Assembly (NCBI GenBank): GCA_035937135.1
Contig: DASYVL010000138.1
Coordinates: forward strand, 1 to 41,724
DNA from: Terriglobales bacterium
GTDB lineage: Bacteria; Acidobacteriota; Terriglobia; Terriglobales; Acidobacteriaceae
Reading direction: 5' to 3'
DNA length: 41,724 nt
The notes beneath the pieces were generated by a model. It was not told the DNA's origin. It saw only the letters and a list, made by a program, of their open reading frames with translations, and did not search any database. The position numbers and the translations under genes are program-made. The number at the start of each line of letters is the position of its first letter. The stretch's first letter is position 1. Shown one piece after another: positions 16,076 to 23,078 of the stretch.

Positions 16076-18178
16076 CTACTCTTCTTCCGCCGGGGCTTCG
16101 CCGCGCGCGGCCTTGGCGGCGGCCACGATCTTCTCCTGCAGGTGCGCGGGGACGATGTCGTAGTGTGCCATCTCCATGCTGAAGGTACCGCGGCCCTGGG
16201 TCATGGCGGTGAGGTCGACGCCGTAGGTGAGCATCTCGGCCATGGGCACCTCGGCCTTGACGATGGTCTTGCCGGTCTTGTTGTCCATGCCCTGGATGCG
16301 GCCGCGGCGCGAGTTGAGGTCGCCCATGATGCTGCCGGCGAACTCCTCGGGCGCGGTGATCTCCACGTGCATGACGGGCTCGAGCAGGGTGGGCTTGGCC
16401 AGGTCCATGGCCTTGCGGAAGGCGATGCGGCCGGCGGTCTTGAAGGAGAGTTCGTTCGAATCCACGTCGTGGTAGGAGCCGTCATAGAGCGTGACGCGGA
16501 AGTCCACCACCGGGAAGCCGGCGAGATGCCCGCGCGCCGCCGCTTCCACGACGCCCTTCTCCACTGCGGGGATGAAGTTCCTGGGGATGGAGCCGCCGAA
16601 GATGTCGTTGACGAATTCGAAGTTGCCGCCACGGGGCAGCGGCTCCATGCGGATCTTGCAGTCGCCAAACTGGCCGTGCCCGCCGGTCTGCTTCTTGTGG
16701 CGGCCCTGCACGTCGGCCTTGCCGCGGATGGTCTCCCGGTAAGGCACCTTGGGCGCCTTCAGGATGACTTCGGTGTGGTAACGCTTCTTGAGCTTGGAGC
16801 AGATGACCTCGATGTGCTGCTGGCCGGTGCCCGCGATGAGGAACTCCTTGGTCTGGGGATCGCGGAAGAAGCGCACCATCATGTCCTCTTCCATTAGCTT
16901 GTGGATGCCGTTGGAGAGCTTGTCCTCGTCGGCGCGCGTCTTGGGCTCGATGGCGAAGGTGATGGCGGGTTCGGCGAGCGCGACCGGCGGATACTGGATG
17001 GGATGGGCCTTGTCGCCCAGGGTGTCACCGGTGAGCGTCTCCTTCAGCTTGGCGACGGCTCCGATGTCGCCGGCATGCAGCTCGGGAATCGGGGTGGCCG
17101 TCTTGCCCTGCATCACTGAGATGTGGGAGAGCTTCTCCGAAGCGTTCTTGGTGAAGTTCTGCGCCACGGCTTCGTTCTTCAGCACTCCGGAGAAAATCTT
17201 GAGGTAGGAGATGCGGCCGGCAAAGGCGTCAGAAACGGTCTTGAAGACGTAGAGGGAGAGCGGCTCGGAGTCGGCCACTCTGCGCGTGGCGGGCTCGCCG
17301 TTCTCCCCCGGCGCCGACTGCACGGGAGGGCGGTCGGTGGCTGCGGGCAGGAAGTCCGCGGCGAAATCGAGGATGCGGTCGCTCCCCATGTTGCCCAGCC
17401 CGGAGGCGTAGAGCACAGGGAAGATGCGACGCTGGGCCACCGCTTCCCGCAGTCCCGGGATGAGATGCTCTTCGGGGATGGTGCCCTTGTCGAAGAACTC
17501 TTCCATGAGGGCGTCGTTGCCTTCAGCGATCAACTCCACCAGTTTTTCGTGCCCGGCCTTGGCGGCCTCGGCCATGGCGGCGGGAATCTCGCCCTCCTTG
17601 CCCTTGCCGTTGCCGCCCAGCTCGTAGGTGTAGGCCTTCATGCGCACCAGGTCCACCACGCCGATGAAACTCTTCTCCTGGCCGATGGGGAGCTGCACGG
17701 GGACCACAGCACGTCCAAAGGACGAAGTCAGCGACTCCAGCGTGCGACTGGCGTCGGCGCGCTCGCGGTCCATGCGGCTGGCGACGATGACGCGTGGCAG
17801 CTCGAGTTCCTCGGCGAAACCCCAGACGCGGTCGGTCACCACCTCCACGCCGGCGACGCCATCCACCAGCACCAGCGCGGCTTCGACCGCCACCATGCAG
17901 GTCTTGGCCTCGTGCACGAACATGCTGAAGCCGGGAGTATCGATGAGGTTGACCTTGGTCTTGCCCCACTCGGCATAGGCCACGCCGCTGGAGAAGGTCA
18001 TGGCGCGCGCAATCTCTTCTTCGTCGTGGTCGGTGACGGTGGTGCCTTCATCCACGCGGCCCAGCCGCTGCGTGGCTCCGGCGGTGAAGAGCAGCGCGGA
18101 GACCAGCGAGGTCTTGCCGGCGTGTCCGTGCCCGACCACCGCCAGATTCCGGATGTTGGCGCCTTCGTAGACCTTCAC
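16076..18178 (-). CDS. EF-G-like translational GTPase with altered G3 and G4 motifs
   Basis: The product has 700 residues with the full EF-G domain order (GTPase, II, III, IV, V). The P-loop is GHGHAGKT (16-23), and domain IV contains QTGGHGQFGDCKIRMEPL. In place of the canonical DTPGH it has DTPGF (80-84), so the catalytic His is Phe. In place of NKxD it has S134-R-M-D137. Switch I reads EIARAMTF rather than the usual RGITI. It is therefore a paralogue of the EF-G2-like class, not the housekeeping fusA, which normally sits in the str operon. A role in translocation under stress, or ribosome binding with slow GTP turnover, is inference. It leads a unit with two small unknown genes. Confidence 0.9.
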   Translation of the reverse strand: MKVYEGANIRNLAVVGHGHAGKTSLVSALLFTAGATQRLGRVDEGTTVTDHDEEEIARAMTFSSGVAYAEWGKTKVNLIDTPGFSMFVHEAKTCMVAVEAALVLVDGVAGVEVVTDRVWGFAEELELPRVIVASRMDRERADASRTLESLTSSFGRAVVPVQLPIGQEKSFIGVVDLVRMKAYTYELGGNGKGKEGEIPAAMAEAAKAGHEKLVELIAEGNDALMEEFFDKGTIPEEHLIPGLREAVAQRRIFPVLYASGLGNMGSDRILDFAADFLPAATDRPPVQSAPGENGEPATRRVADSEPLSLYVFKTVSDAFAGRISYLKIFSGVLKNEAVAQNFTKNASEKLSHISVMQGKTATPIPELHAGDIGAVAKLKETLTGDTLGDKAHPIQYPPVALAEPAITFAIEPKTRADEDKLSNGIHKLMEEDMMVRFFRDPQTKEFLIAGTGQQHIEVICSKLKKRYHTEVILKAPKVPYRETIRGKADVQGRHKKQTGGHGQFGDCKIRMEPLPRGGNFEFVNDIFGGSIPRNFIPAVEKGVVEAAARGHLAGFPVVDFRVTLYDGSYHDVDSNELSFKTAGRIAFRKAMDLAKPTLLEPVMHVEITAPEEFAGSIMGDLNSRRGRIQGMDNKTGKTIVKAEVPMAEMLTYGVDLTAMTQGRGTFSMEMAHYDIVPAHLQEKIVAAAKAARGEAPAEEE

Positions 18179-18303
18179 TGGTTGGCTCCTGGTTGGAGAG
18201 GAGCGGCTGCGCCCTGTGGAGCGCAGCGATGAGTCCTGAAACCGAAGATGCTAACACACGAAAAATGCGCCCTCAACCGGCGGCCTCCTCCGCCGGGCGG
18301 TGT

Positions 18304-18693
18304 ATGATTCCCCGCTCCATGCGGCGCTTCACCGCCATCCCGCTGCTGGCCCTGCTGTTGGCTGCGACCTTCGCGCAGCCGGCGATGGCGCTGTTCCATG
18401 CGGACGGGCATGCCTGCTGCCCACCGGGGACCACCGCGCAACCCGTAAAGCACTCTGGACATCATCACCACGCGCCCGCTGCGCCGAGCTCCACCTTCAG
18501 CAGCACCATGCCGGACTGCAGCCGCTGCTGTCCCTGCCTGGCCCCTGCGGCGGTGGAGGCGGGCGTCCCCGTAGCCTCGCCGGTTCCTGGCGCTCCGCAG
18601 ATTCTCCGCAGCTTCCCGATCTCCCTCGCTCCCGCCGGCCGCCTGGCCGCGCCCCAGTCCGAACGCGGCCCTCCCACTGCTTCCTCCTGCTGA
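18304..18693 (+). CDS. Small secreted His/Cys-rich protein, possibly metal-binding
   Basis: The product has 129 residues from ATG 18304; an ATG at 18319 would give 124, and neither has a strong ribosome site. A signal peptide (RRFTAIPLLALLLAATFAQPAMA) precedes a mature part with HADGHACCPPG, HSGHHHHAP and CSRCCPC. The rest is Ala/Pro-rich and ends in Cys. I recognise no named family with certainty; DUF2946-like secreted proteins have a similar layout. Soft-metal (copper or other) binding in the periplasm is a reasonable guess from the His and Cys clusters. It is followed on the same strand by an outer-membrane protein and a DsbA-like thioredoxin. Confidence 0.6.
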   Translation: MIPRSMRRFTAIPLLALLLAATFAQPAMALFHADGHACCPPGTTAQPVKHSGHHHHAPAAPSSTFSSTMPDCSRCCPCLAPAAVEAGVPVASPVPGAPQILRSFPISLAPAGRLAAPQSERGPPTASSC

Positions 18694-18753
18694 ACGTTCC
18701 TCCAGTAGAGGAGGACCAGATCCAGGAATCCAAGAATCCATTCGGGAGGAAGC

Positions 18754-19515
18754 ATGCGTCCGCTCGTCCGCCTGTTGCTTTGTCTTTTTACATTCGCTGC
18801 CTTCAGCGCGCGCCCGTTGCGCGCCCACGACAGTGAGCCCATCAACACCGAATTCGCTGCTCCGTTCACCTATAAAGCCGGCAACCTGCAATTTGGCCTG
18901 CGGTACGCCCACAACCTGCGTTCTTACGATGTAGCAAGCTTCGAATTCGAGTACGGCGTCTGGCAGCGCATGCAGTTCTCCATCAGCGCGCCGCTTACCC
19001 GCACCGACGCTTCGGGTAAGACCTACGTGCGGCCCGGCAACGTCGAGATCGCCTACCGCTATCTGCTGGCGGGCGGAAACGAGCGCCGCTTCGCCCTCTC
19101 CATCAACCCCGAGGTCACGCTGCCGGTGGGCGACAAGCGGGTGGCGGAGCGCGCCTTCGCGGTGGGCGGCGCGCTCCACCTCGACCTCCATCCGAGCGAC
19201 CGCCTCTGGACCCATCTGAACCTTGGCTACGAAACGCCCATCGCCCGCTTTGAGGAGAAAGAAAAAGTCTTCTTCTACCGGGCCGCCGCCATGTACCACG
19301 CCAGCGAGCGCTTCCAGCCGGTGCTGGAACTGGTGGGCGAGCACGGTTTCCACGACGGCTCCACCCGGCTGGCGGTGGTTCCGGAGCTGATCTTTTCTCC
19401 CAGCCACCGCTGGGAGATCAAGGCGGGGATGCCGCTGGGGGCGACCCGTGCCACCCCTGACGTGGGCTTCCAGTTTCAGTTAACATGGAAGTTCGGTCGG
19501 GAGGGGCGGCAGTGA
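18754..19515 (+). CDS. Outer-membrane beta-barrel protein (MetA-pathway transporter-like)
   Basis: The product has 253 residues; GGGAGG lies 6 nt before the ATG. The signal peptide ends near residue 24 (LRAHDSEP). The mature chain alternates polar and hydrophobic residues in beta-barrel style (NLQFGLRYAHNLRSYDVASFEFEYGVWQRMQFSISAPLTR, RFALSINPEVTLPVGD, LWTHLNLGYETPIARF, RWEIKAGMPLGAT). It ends in an amphipathic strand with aromatic residues (VGFQFQLTWKFG). It resembles the 'phenol MetA pathway' porin-like family, but the substrate is unknown. It lies between the His/Cys-rich gene and a DsbA-like gene, probably in one transcript that ends at the 20212 terminator. Confidence 0.75.
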   Translation: MRPLVRLLLCLFTFAAFSARPLRAHDSEPINTEFAAPFTYKAGNLQFGLRYAHNLRSYDVASFEFEYGVWQRMQFSISAPLTRTDASGKTYVRPGNVEIAYRYLLAGGNERRFALSINPEVTLPVGDKRVAERAFAVGGALHLDLHPSDRLWTHLNLGYETPIARFEEKEKVFFYRAAAMYHASERFQPVLELVGEHGFHDGSTRLAVVPELIFSPSHRWEIKAGMPLGATRATPDVGFQFQLTWKFGREGRQ

Positions 19516-19547
19516 CCCGTCTCCCGGCCGATCAGCGAGGTCCAGCC

Positions 19548-20195
19548 ATGATTTCCCACAAATCGAGTTTTCTGTTGCTTCTATTCCTGCTGGGGACGGC
19601 GCTCACGGCGCAGGTGGCGAGCCAGCGCGCGCTGCGTCCGCCGCCCGGCGCTTCGGTCGCGCTGGTGGTCTTCGAAGACCTGGAGTGCCCGGACTGCAAG
19701 CGCGCCGCGCCGCTGTTGGAAGAGGCCGCCCGCGCCTACAAGATCCCCCTGGTGCGCCACGACTTCCCCCTGCCCAAGCACAACTGGTCGTTCGACGCCG
19801 CCGTGCTGGCGCGCTTTTTCGACACCAAGTCCAAGAAGACCGGGGACGAATTCCGCGCCTACATCTTCCAGAACCAGGAGCAGATCACGCGCGAGACCCT
19901 GCGGCCGTACGCCGAGCGGTTCGCCTCCGACCGCAAGGTGGACCTGCCCTTCGCCGTCGATCCCCGGGGCGAGCTGGCCAAGAAGGTGAAGGCGGACTAC
20001 GCGCTGGGCCAGGCCATCAACATCCAGCACACCCCGACCATCTACGTGGTGAGCAACAAGGAGAGCGGCACGCCGTTCGTGGAAGTGGTGGACCGCACCA
20101 ACCTCTACGCCATGATCGACAAGATGAAGCGCGAGGCGGTCCCGGTCTCGGCCAGCGCTACCAAGAGCACCAAGAAGTCGGCCACGCCCCAGTAA
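19548..20195 (+). CDS. Secreted DsbA-like thioredoxin-fold protein
   Basis: The product has 215 residues. ATG at 19548 is chosen over an in-frame ATG at 19485 because a signal peptide starts there and AGCGAGG lies 8 nt upstream. The signal is residues 1-22. The thioredoxin fold follows, with active site C47-P-D-C50 (VFEDLECPDCKRAAP) and the cis-Pro loop (IQHTPTIYVV). It matches the Thioredoxin_4/DsbA-like family that reduces, oxidises or isomerises periplasmic disulfides. The Lys/Ser/Thr-rich C-terminus is disordered. It is the last gene before a strong terminator. Confidence 0.88.
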   Translation: MISHKSSFLLLLFLLGTALTAQVASQRALRPPPGASVALVVFEDLECPDCKRAAPLLEEAARAYKIPLVRHDFPLPKHNWSFDAAVLARFFDTKSKKTGDEFRAYIFQNQEQITRETLRPYAERFASDRKVDLPFAVDPRGELAKKVKADYALGQAINIQHTPTIYVVSNKESGTPFVEVVDRTNLYAMIDKMKREAVPVSASATKSTKKSATPQ

Positions 20196-20211
20196 TCGTT
20201 CCACGAAAAGC

Positions 20212-20245
20212 AAAACCCCGCCGAGTGGCGGGGTTTTGTTGTTTC
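20212..20245 (+). terminator. Strong Rho-independent terminator
   Basis: A perfect 11-bp stem AAAACCCCGCC / GGCGGGGTTTT with a GAGT loop is followed by GTTGTTTCT. It ends the DsbA-like gene. The A-tract on the 5' arm makes it bidirectional, so it can also end the convergent peroxiredoxin gene (stop at 20256). Confidence 0.93.
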
Positions 20246-20255
20246 TGGCTGGCTG

Positions 20256-20741
20256 CTACAGTTTGCGCAGGACTGCGAGACAGTCCTCATTGGGCGGTTG
20301 CTCGCCCAGCTCGTACAGCTTGCTGAAGGCGATCTTGCCGGCTTTGTTCACGATGAAGACAGCGCGCTGGTTGATGCCGGGGATGGGGTCGCCCTCGCGG
20401 AAGACGCCGTATTTCTTCGCCGTCTCGCCGTGGGGATAGAAGTCGCTGCACAACGGGTAGCGCAGCGGACCGATATCATGCTTCTGCCAGGCGATGTGGC
20501 TGAAGACCGAATCCACGCTCACGCCCACGACCTGGGCGTTGAAGCCGGCGAACTTGTCGAGGTCCGTGTTGTACGCCGGCATTTGCGCGCTTCAGGTGGG
20601 GGTCCAGTTGAGAGCGTAGAAGGCCACCACCACGTGCTTTTTGCCGCGGAAATCGGAGAGCTTGAACTTGTGCTTCTCCGTCCCGGTCACGGCCGGCAAC
20701 TCGAAATCCGGAGCCACCTGGCCGACTGCGAGGATCGCCAT
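20256..20741 (-). CDS. Peroxiredoxin with in-frame TGA at the peroxidatic cysteine (selenoprotein candidate)
   Basis: Reading through one TGA (20592-20594, codon 50) gives a complete 161-residue AhpC/TSA-family peroxiredoxin. The N-terminal half is [20 protein letters not shown] through [22 protein letters not shown] follows, then [72 protein letters not shown] and a normal C-terminus. In homologues this position is the active-site Cys of the TPxC motif, so the natural reading is selenocysteine (TPTU). Both halves are in frame with no other lesion. A GGGGGGAAG site precedes the ATG. The only Cys residues are in PLCSDF and EDCLAV, so resolution may use thioredoxin or a 1-Cys mechanism. It reduces peroxides in the cytosol and is divergent from a Dps-like ferritin. 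A point mutation or assembly error is the alternative. Confidence 0.85.
20544..20594 (-). promoter_or_regulatory. Candidate bacterial SECIS hairpin after the TGA codon
   Basis: In the mRNA, 11 nt after UGA a perfect 7-bp stem GCCGGCG / CGCCGGC forms (arms 20574-20580 and 20544-20550). Inside it, AAC/GUU pairs next to a 3-nt bulge, and a small CG/CG-closed loop GACCU begins about 27 nt after the UGA. Bacterial SECIS elements lie within coding sequence just downstream of UGA, with a G early in the apical loop, so distance and shape fit. Folding was done by eye. Confidence 0.6.
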
Positions 20742-20855
20742 CTTTCTCTTCCCCCCTCAAAAAATTGCCGCCTCAGCAGTCCGTACCGCCGAGGCGCGTG
20801 GCATCAGTGTAGCACTCGGAACCTGCGCTTCCAGCGCGCCGCCCAGAGGCTCATT

Positions 20856-20883
20856 TATTATGCGTCGGGTATTATGCGTCGGG
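20856..20883. promoter_or_regulatory. Tandem 14-bp direct repeat between divergent peroxiredoxin and Dps-like genes
   Basis: Two adjacent perfect copies of TATTATGCGTCGGG occupy 20856-20869 and 20870-20883. They lie 114 nt from the peroxiredoxin start and 75 nt from the Dps-like start. Each copy holds a -10-like TATTAT. An operator for a redox regulator, or a small repeat expansion in a promoter, are the two readings. Confidence 0.5.
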
Positions 20884-20958
20884 CAGGCCGGGCCGGACAT
20901 CTTACCCGGGCACGGCGTACACTGATGTGCTGATTTCAAATCGGAAGGAGCAATCTAT

Positions 20959-21525
20959 ATGGGAAAGGTAGCACGGGAAGTTGTGGTCAAGGCCGGCGTC
21001 AACGTGGACGAGCTGCTGAAGAAGCTGGTGCGCGCGGCCTCGGCTGAATTCACGACGTATTACTACTACACCATCCTGCGGGTGAACGCGATCGGCTTCG
21101 ATGGCGAAGGATTGAAGGAGATCATCGAGGACGCGCGCATCGAAGACCGCAACCACTTCGAGGCGCTGACCCCGCGCATCTACGAGCTGGGCGGCAAGCT
21201 GACGCGCGACATCAAGGACTTCTGCGCCGAGGCGGCCTGTCCGGATGCCTACCTGGCCAAGAATCCCAAGGACATGAAGCAGATGCTGAAGATCCTGGTG
21301 GGCGCCGAGCGCTGCGCCATCCGGGTGTACACCGAGATCTGCCAGATGACCCAGGGCAAGGACCACCGCACCTACGATCTGGCGCTGGCCATCCTGCACG
21401 AAGAGATCGAGCACGAGGCGTGGTTCAGCGAGTACCTGGGCGAAGGGCCGAGCGGACACTTCCGCCGCGGCACGCCGGGCGAGTCTCCCTACACCTCAAG
21501 GTTCCTGACGGTGCCCAAGAAGTAG
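20959..21525 (+). CDS. Dps-like ferritin (DPSL/thioferritin type)
   Basis: The product has 188 residues with a GAAGGAG site. It is a four-helix ferritin-like protein with iron ligands placed as in the bacterioferritin-type site: E30 (AEFTTYYYY), E62-x3-H66 (IEDRNHF), E117 (GAERC), E149-x2-H152 ([10 protein letters not shown]). Cys residues at 89, 94, 119 and 128 recall the archaeal/bacterial DPSL 'thioferritins', which carry a Cys pair near the di-iron site. Such proteins use peroxide to oxidise and store iron, and protect DNA. The divergent peroxiredoxin, with its candidate Sec residue, and the nearby Rieske protein support a peroxide-defence role. The exact disulfide partners are inference. 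Confidence 0.85.
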   Translation: MGKVAREVVVKAGVNVDELLKKLVRAASAEFTTYYYYTILRVNAIGFDGEGLKEIIEDARIEDRNHFEALTPRIYELGGKLTRDIKDFCAEAACPDAYLAKNPKDMKQMLKILVGAERCAIRVYTEICQMTQGKDHRTYDLALAILHEEIEHEAWFSEYLGEGPSGHFRRGTPGESPYTSRFLTVPKK

Positions 21526-21539
21526 TGGCGTGCGGCTTT

Positions 21540-21560
21540 GGGGGCAGGACGGCTGCCCCC
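21540..21560 (+). terminator. Hairpin after the Dps-like gene
   Basis: A perfect 8-bp stem GGGGGCAG / CTGCCCCC with the 5-nt loop GACGG starts 14 nt after the stop codon and is followed by TTGTG. The stem is strong but the U-tract is weak. Confidence 0.6.
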
Positions 21561-21579
21561 TTGTGCCGACTGTGTTTGG

Positions 21580-21670
21580 TTTACATTCCGAGGCCGAAGG
21601 CCGAGGAAGCCCTACACACTCCCAGCTCATTGCCGGGAATAGGGCTCCCTCGCTGCGCTCGGGATGTAAA
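21580..21670. repeat. Fold-back pair of REP-like units
   Basis: TTTACATTCCGAGGCCGAAG... (from 21580) and, in reverse, TTTACATCCCGAGCGCAGCG... (from 21670) form an imperfect long inverted repeat, with both arms carrying GAGG(A/G)AGCCCTA. Each arm resembles the GTCATCCCGAGCG family at 1442, 9145 and 12725. It fills most of the gap between the Dps-like and Rieske genes (21561-21722). Confidence 0.6.
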
Positions 21671-21722
21671 AACAGACCGCACGAGAGGTGCCATCATACC
21701 GGCCTTGGAACGCGCCAGACAG

Positions 21723-22094
21723 ATGCCAAAGACACGGAAGCCCGGCATTCGCTGGGTGCGAGTGGCGCGGGTGAGTGACGTCCCGCGGGGCCAGGTCCGC
21801 GGCGTGGAGGCGGAGGGCCGCAAGCTCGCTCTGGTGAACCGCGACGGCGAGTGGTTCGCGCTGGATGCCGTCTGTCCGCACCAGGGTGGCCCGCTCGACG
21901 AGGGCAGCCTGTGGCAGGGCGCGGTGGAGTGTCCCTGGCACCACTATCGCTTCGACCCCGCCACCGGCAAGAACCTCTACCCCGCTGACGTCTATCCCGA
22001 AGACATGCCGCAACTCCAAGCCGACGTGCAGCCGGTCGAGACCTTTCCCGTGGACGTAAGAGGAGAAGAGGTGTTCGTGGGCCTGCCGGGGTAG
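21723..22094 (+). CDS. Rieske-type [2Fe-2S] ferredoxin
   Basis: The product has 123 residues from ATG 21723; no strong ribosome site is visible, and homology starts at about residue 10. The Rieske cluster ligands are C51-P-H53 (AVCPHQGGPLDEG) and C70-P-W-H73 (VECPWHHYRFDPATG). It is a small soluble single-domain protein of the NirD/toluene-dioxygenase ferredoxin type. It has no signal or transmembrane segment, so it is an electron carrier rather than a bc1 subunit. The partner enzyme is not adjacent. Its last 42 codons reappear at 24649-24777 beyond the hydrolase/cytochrome insert. Confidence 0.9.
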   Translation: MPKTRKPGIRWVRVARVSDVPRGQVRGVEAEGRKLALVNRDGEWFALDAVCPHQGGPLDEGSLWQGAVECPWHHYRFDPATGKNLYPADVYPEDMPQLQADVQPVETFPVDVRGEEVFVGLPG

Positions 22095-22099
22095 CCGCG

Positions 22100-22978
22100 C
22101 TACGCGATTTCTTTGTTCGGGGGCGCTGAGACGGTATTCGCAACCCCTGCCCGAAGAAAATTCACCAGCTCAGAGTTCACTTCGTCCGCATGGGTCCAGG
22201 TTATGCAGTGCGGTCCATCCTTGATCACCAGCTTGCGGGCTCCCTTGATCAGTTTGGCGGTCCGGAGTCCCGAGGCGTTGATAGGCACAATCCGGTCTGC
22301 ATCGCCGTGCATGACCAGCGTGGGTACGTCGATGCGGGCCAGGTCCTTGCGGAAGTCCTCATGCCAGGTTGGCACGCAAGCGAAACAGGCCGTGGCAGAG
22401 GAGCCGGCCGCGATGTTCCAGCTGGACTGGATGGCATGTGGGCTGACGCGCTTTCCCAGCAAGAGGTCCGCGTTGTAGAAATTCTTGAAGAACTCGGTGA
22501 AGAATGCGTAACGGTCCGCCACGATGGCGTTCTGGATCCCCTCGAAGACACTGCCATCCACGCCCTCAGGGTTGTCCGCCGCCTTCAGCAGATAGGGTGT
22601 GACGGCGGAGATAAATACTGCCTTGCTCACACCCTTCGATCCGTATCTCCCCAGGTAGCGCGCCACTTCGCCGCCACCCATCGAGAAACCGACGAGGGCG
22701 AAATCACGCAGCTCGAGCTGCGTCACCAGTTTGTGCAGGTCCTCGGCGAAAGTGTCGTAGTTGTAGCCGGTGGTTGGCTGGCTGGACTTGCCGAACCCTC
22801 TGCGGTCATACGTGATGACCCGGTGACCGGCAGCGAGAAGCACCGCGACCTGCTTCTCCCAAGAAGCGCCGCTCAGCGGATATCCGTGAATCAGGACAAC
22901 GGGCTTGCCCGAACCGTGGTCCTCATAGTAGAGATCGATGTTGCCGGAGTTTTCCTTGCCGACGGTAACGTATGGCAT
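22100..22978 (-). CDS. Alpha/beta hydrolase, non-heme haloperoxidase-like
   Basis: The product has 292 residues. It has the alpha/beta hydrolase core: oxyanion region VVLIHGYPLSGASWEKQ (27-43), the nucleophile elbow GFSMGG with S99, the acid in HGDADRIVP (D228 or D226) and H257 (DGPHCITWTHADEV). The layout matches cofactor-free chloroperoxidase/bromoperoxidase-like esterases. These are usually simple hydrolases whose halogenating activity is incidental. There is no signal peptide. It ends 5 nt beyond the Rieske stop, in convergent orientation, and starts the segment that looks lower in GC than its neighbours. The local context gives no substrate. Confidence 0.88.
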   Translation of the reverse strand: MPYVTVGKENSGNIDLYYEDHGSGKPVVLIHGYPLSGASWEKQVAVLLAAGHRVITYDRRGFGKSSQPTTGYNYDTFAEDLHKLVTQLELRDFALVGFSMGGGEVARYLGRYGSKGVSKAVFISAVTPYLLKAADNPEGVDGSVFEGIQNAIVADRYAFFTEFFKNFYNADLLLGKRVSPHAIQSSWNIAAGSSATACFACVPTWHEDFRKDLARIDVPTLVMHGDADRIVPINASGLRTAKLIKGARKLVIKDGPHCITWTHADEVNSELVNFLRAGVANTVSAPPNKEIA

Positions 22979-23078
22979 TGAGACTCCCCCTGTTTCTGTG
23001 TTCGTTGTTCAGTTTTTCTGGCTGCCCACTCTTGCAGCACTATCGACGGTTCGTCCTAAAGGTTCAAGCAGCCCAACA

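Noticed and set aside
17123-18232. 369-codon frame opposite the EF-G-like gene
   Set aside because: Antisense shadow with no recognisable domain.
20256-20582. A stand-alone 108-residue peroxiredoxin starting MPAYN
   Set aside because: It would lack the whole active-site half, which is present in the same frame upstream of one TGA and has its own start and ribosome site.
20256-20741. Peroxiredoxin as a nonsense-mutated pseudogene
   Set aside because: The single TGA hits exactly the peroxidatic residue, a hairpin follows, and no other damage is seen. It is kept as the alternative but is less likely.
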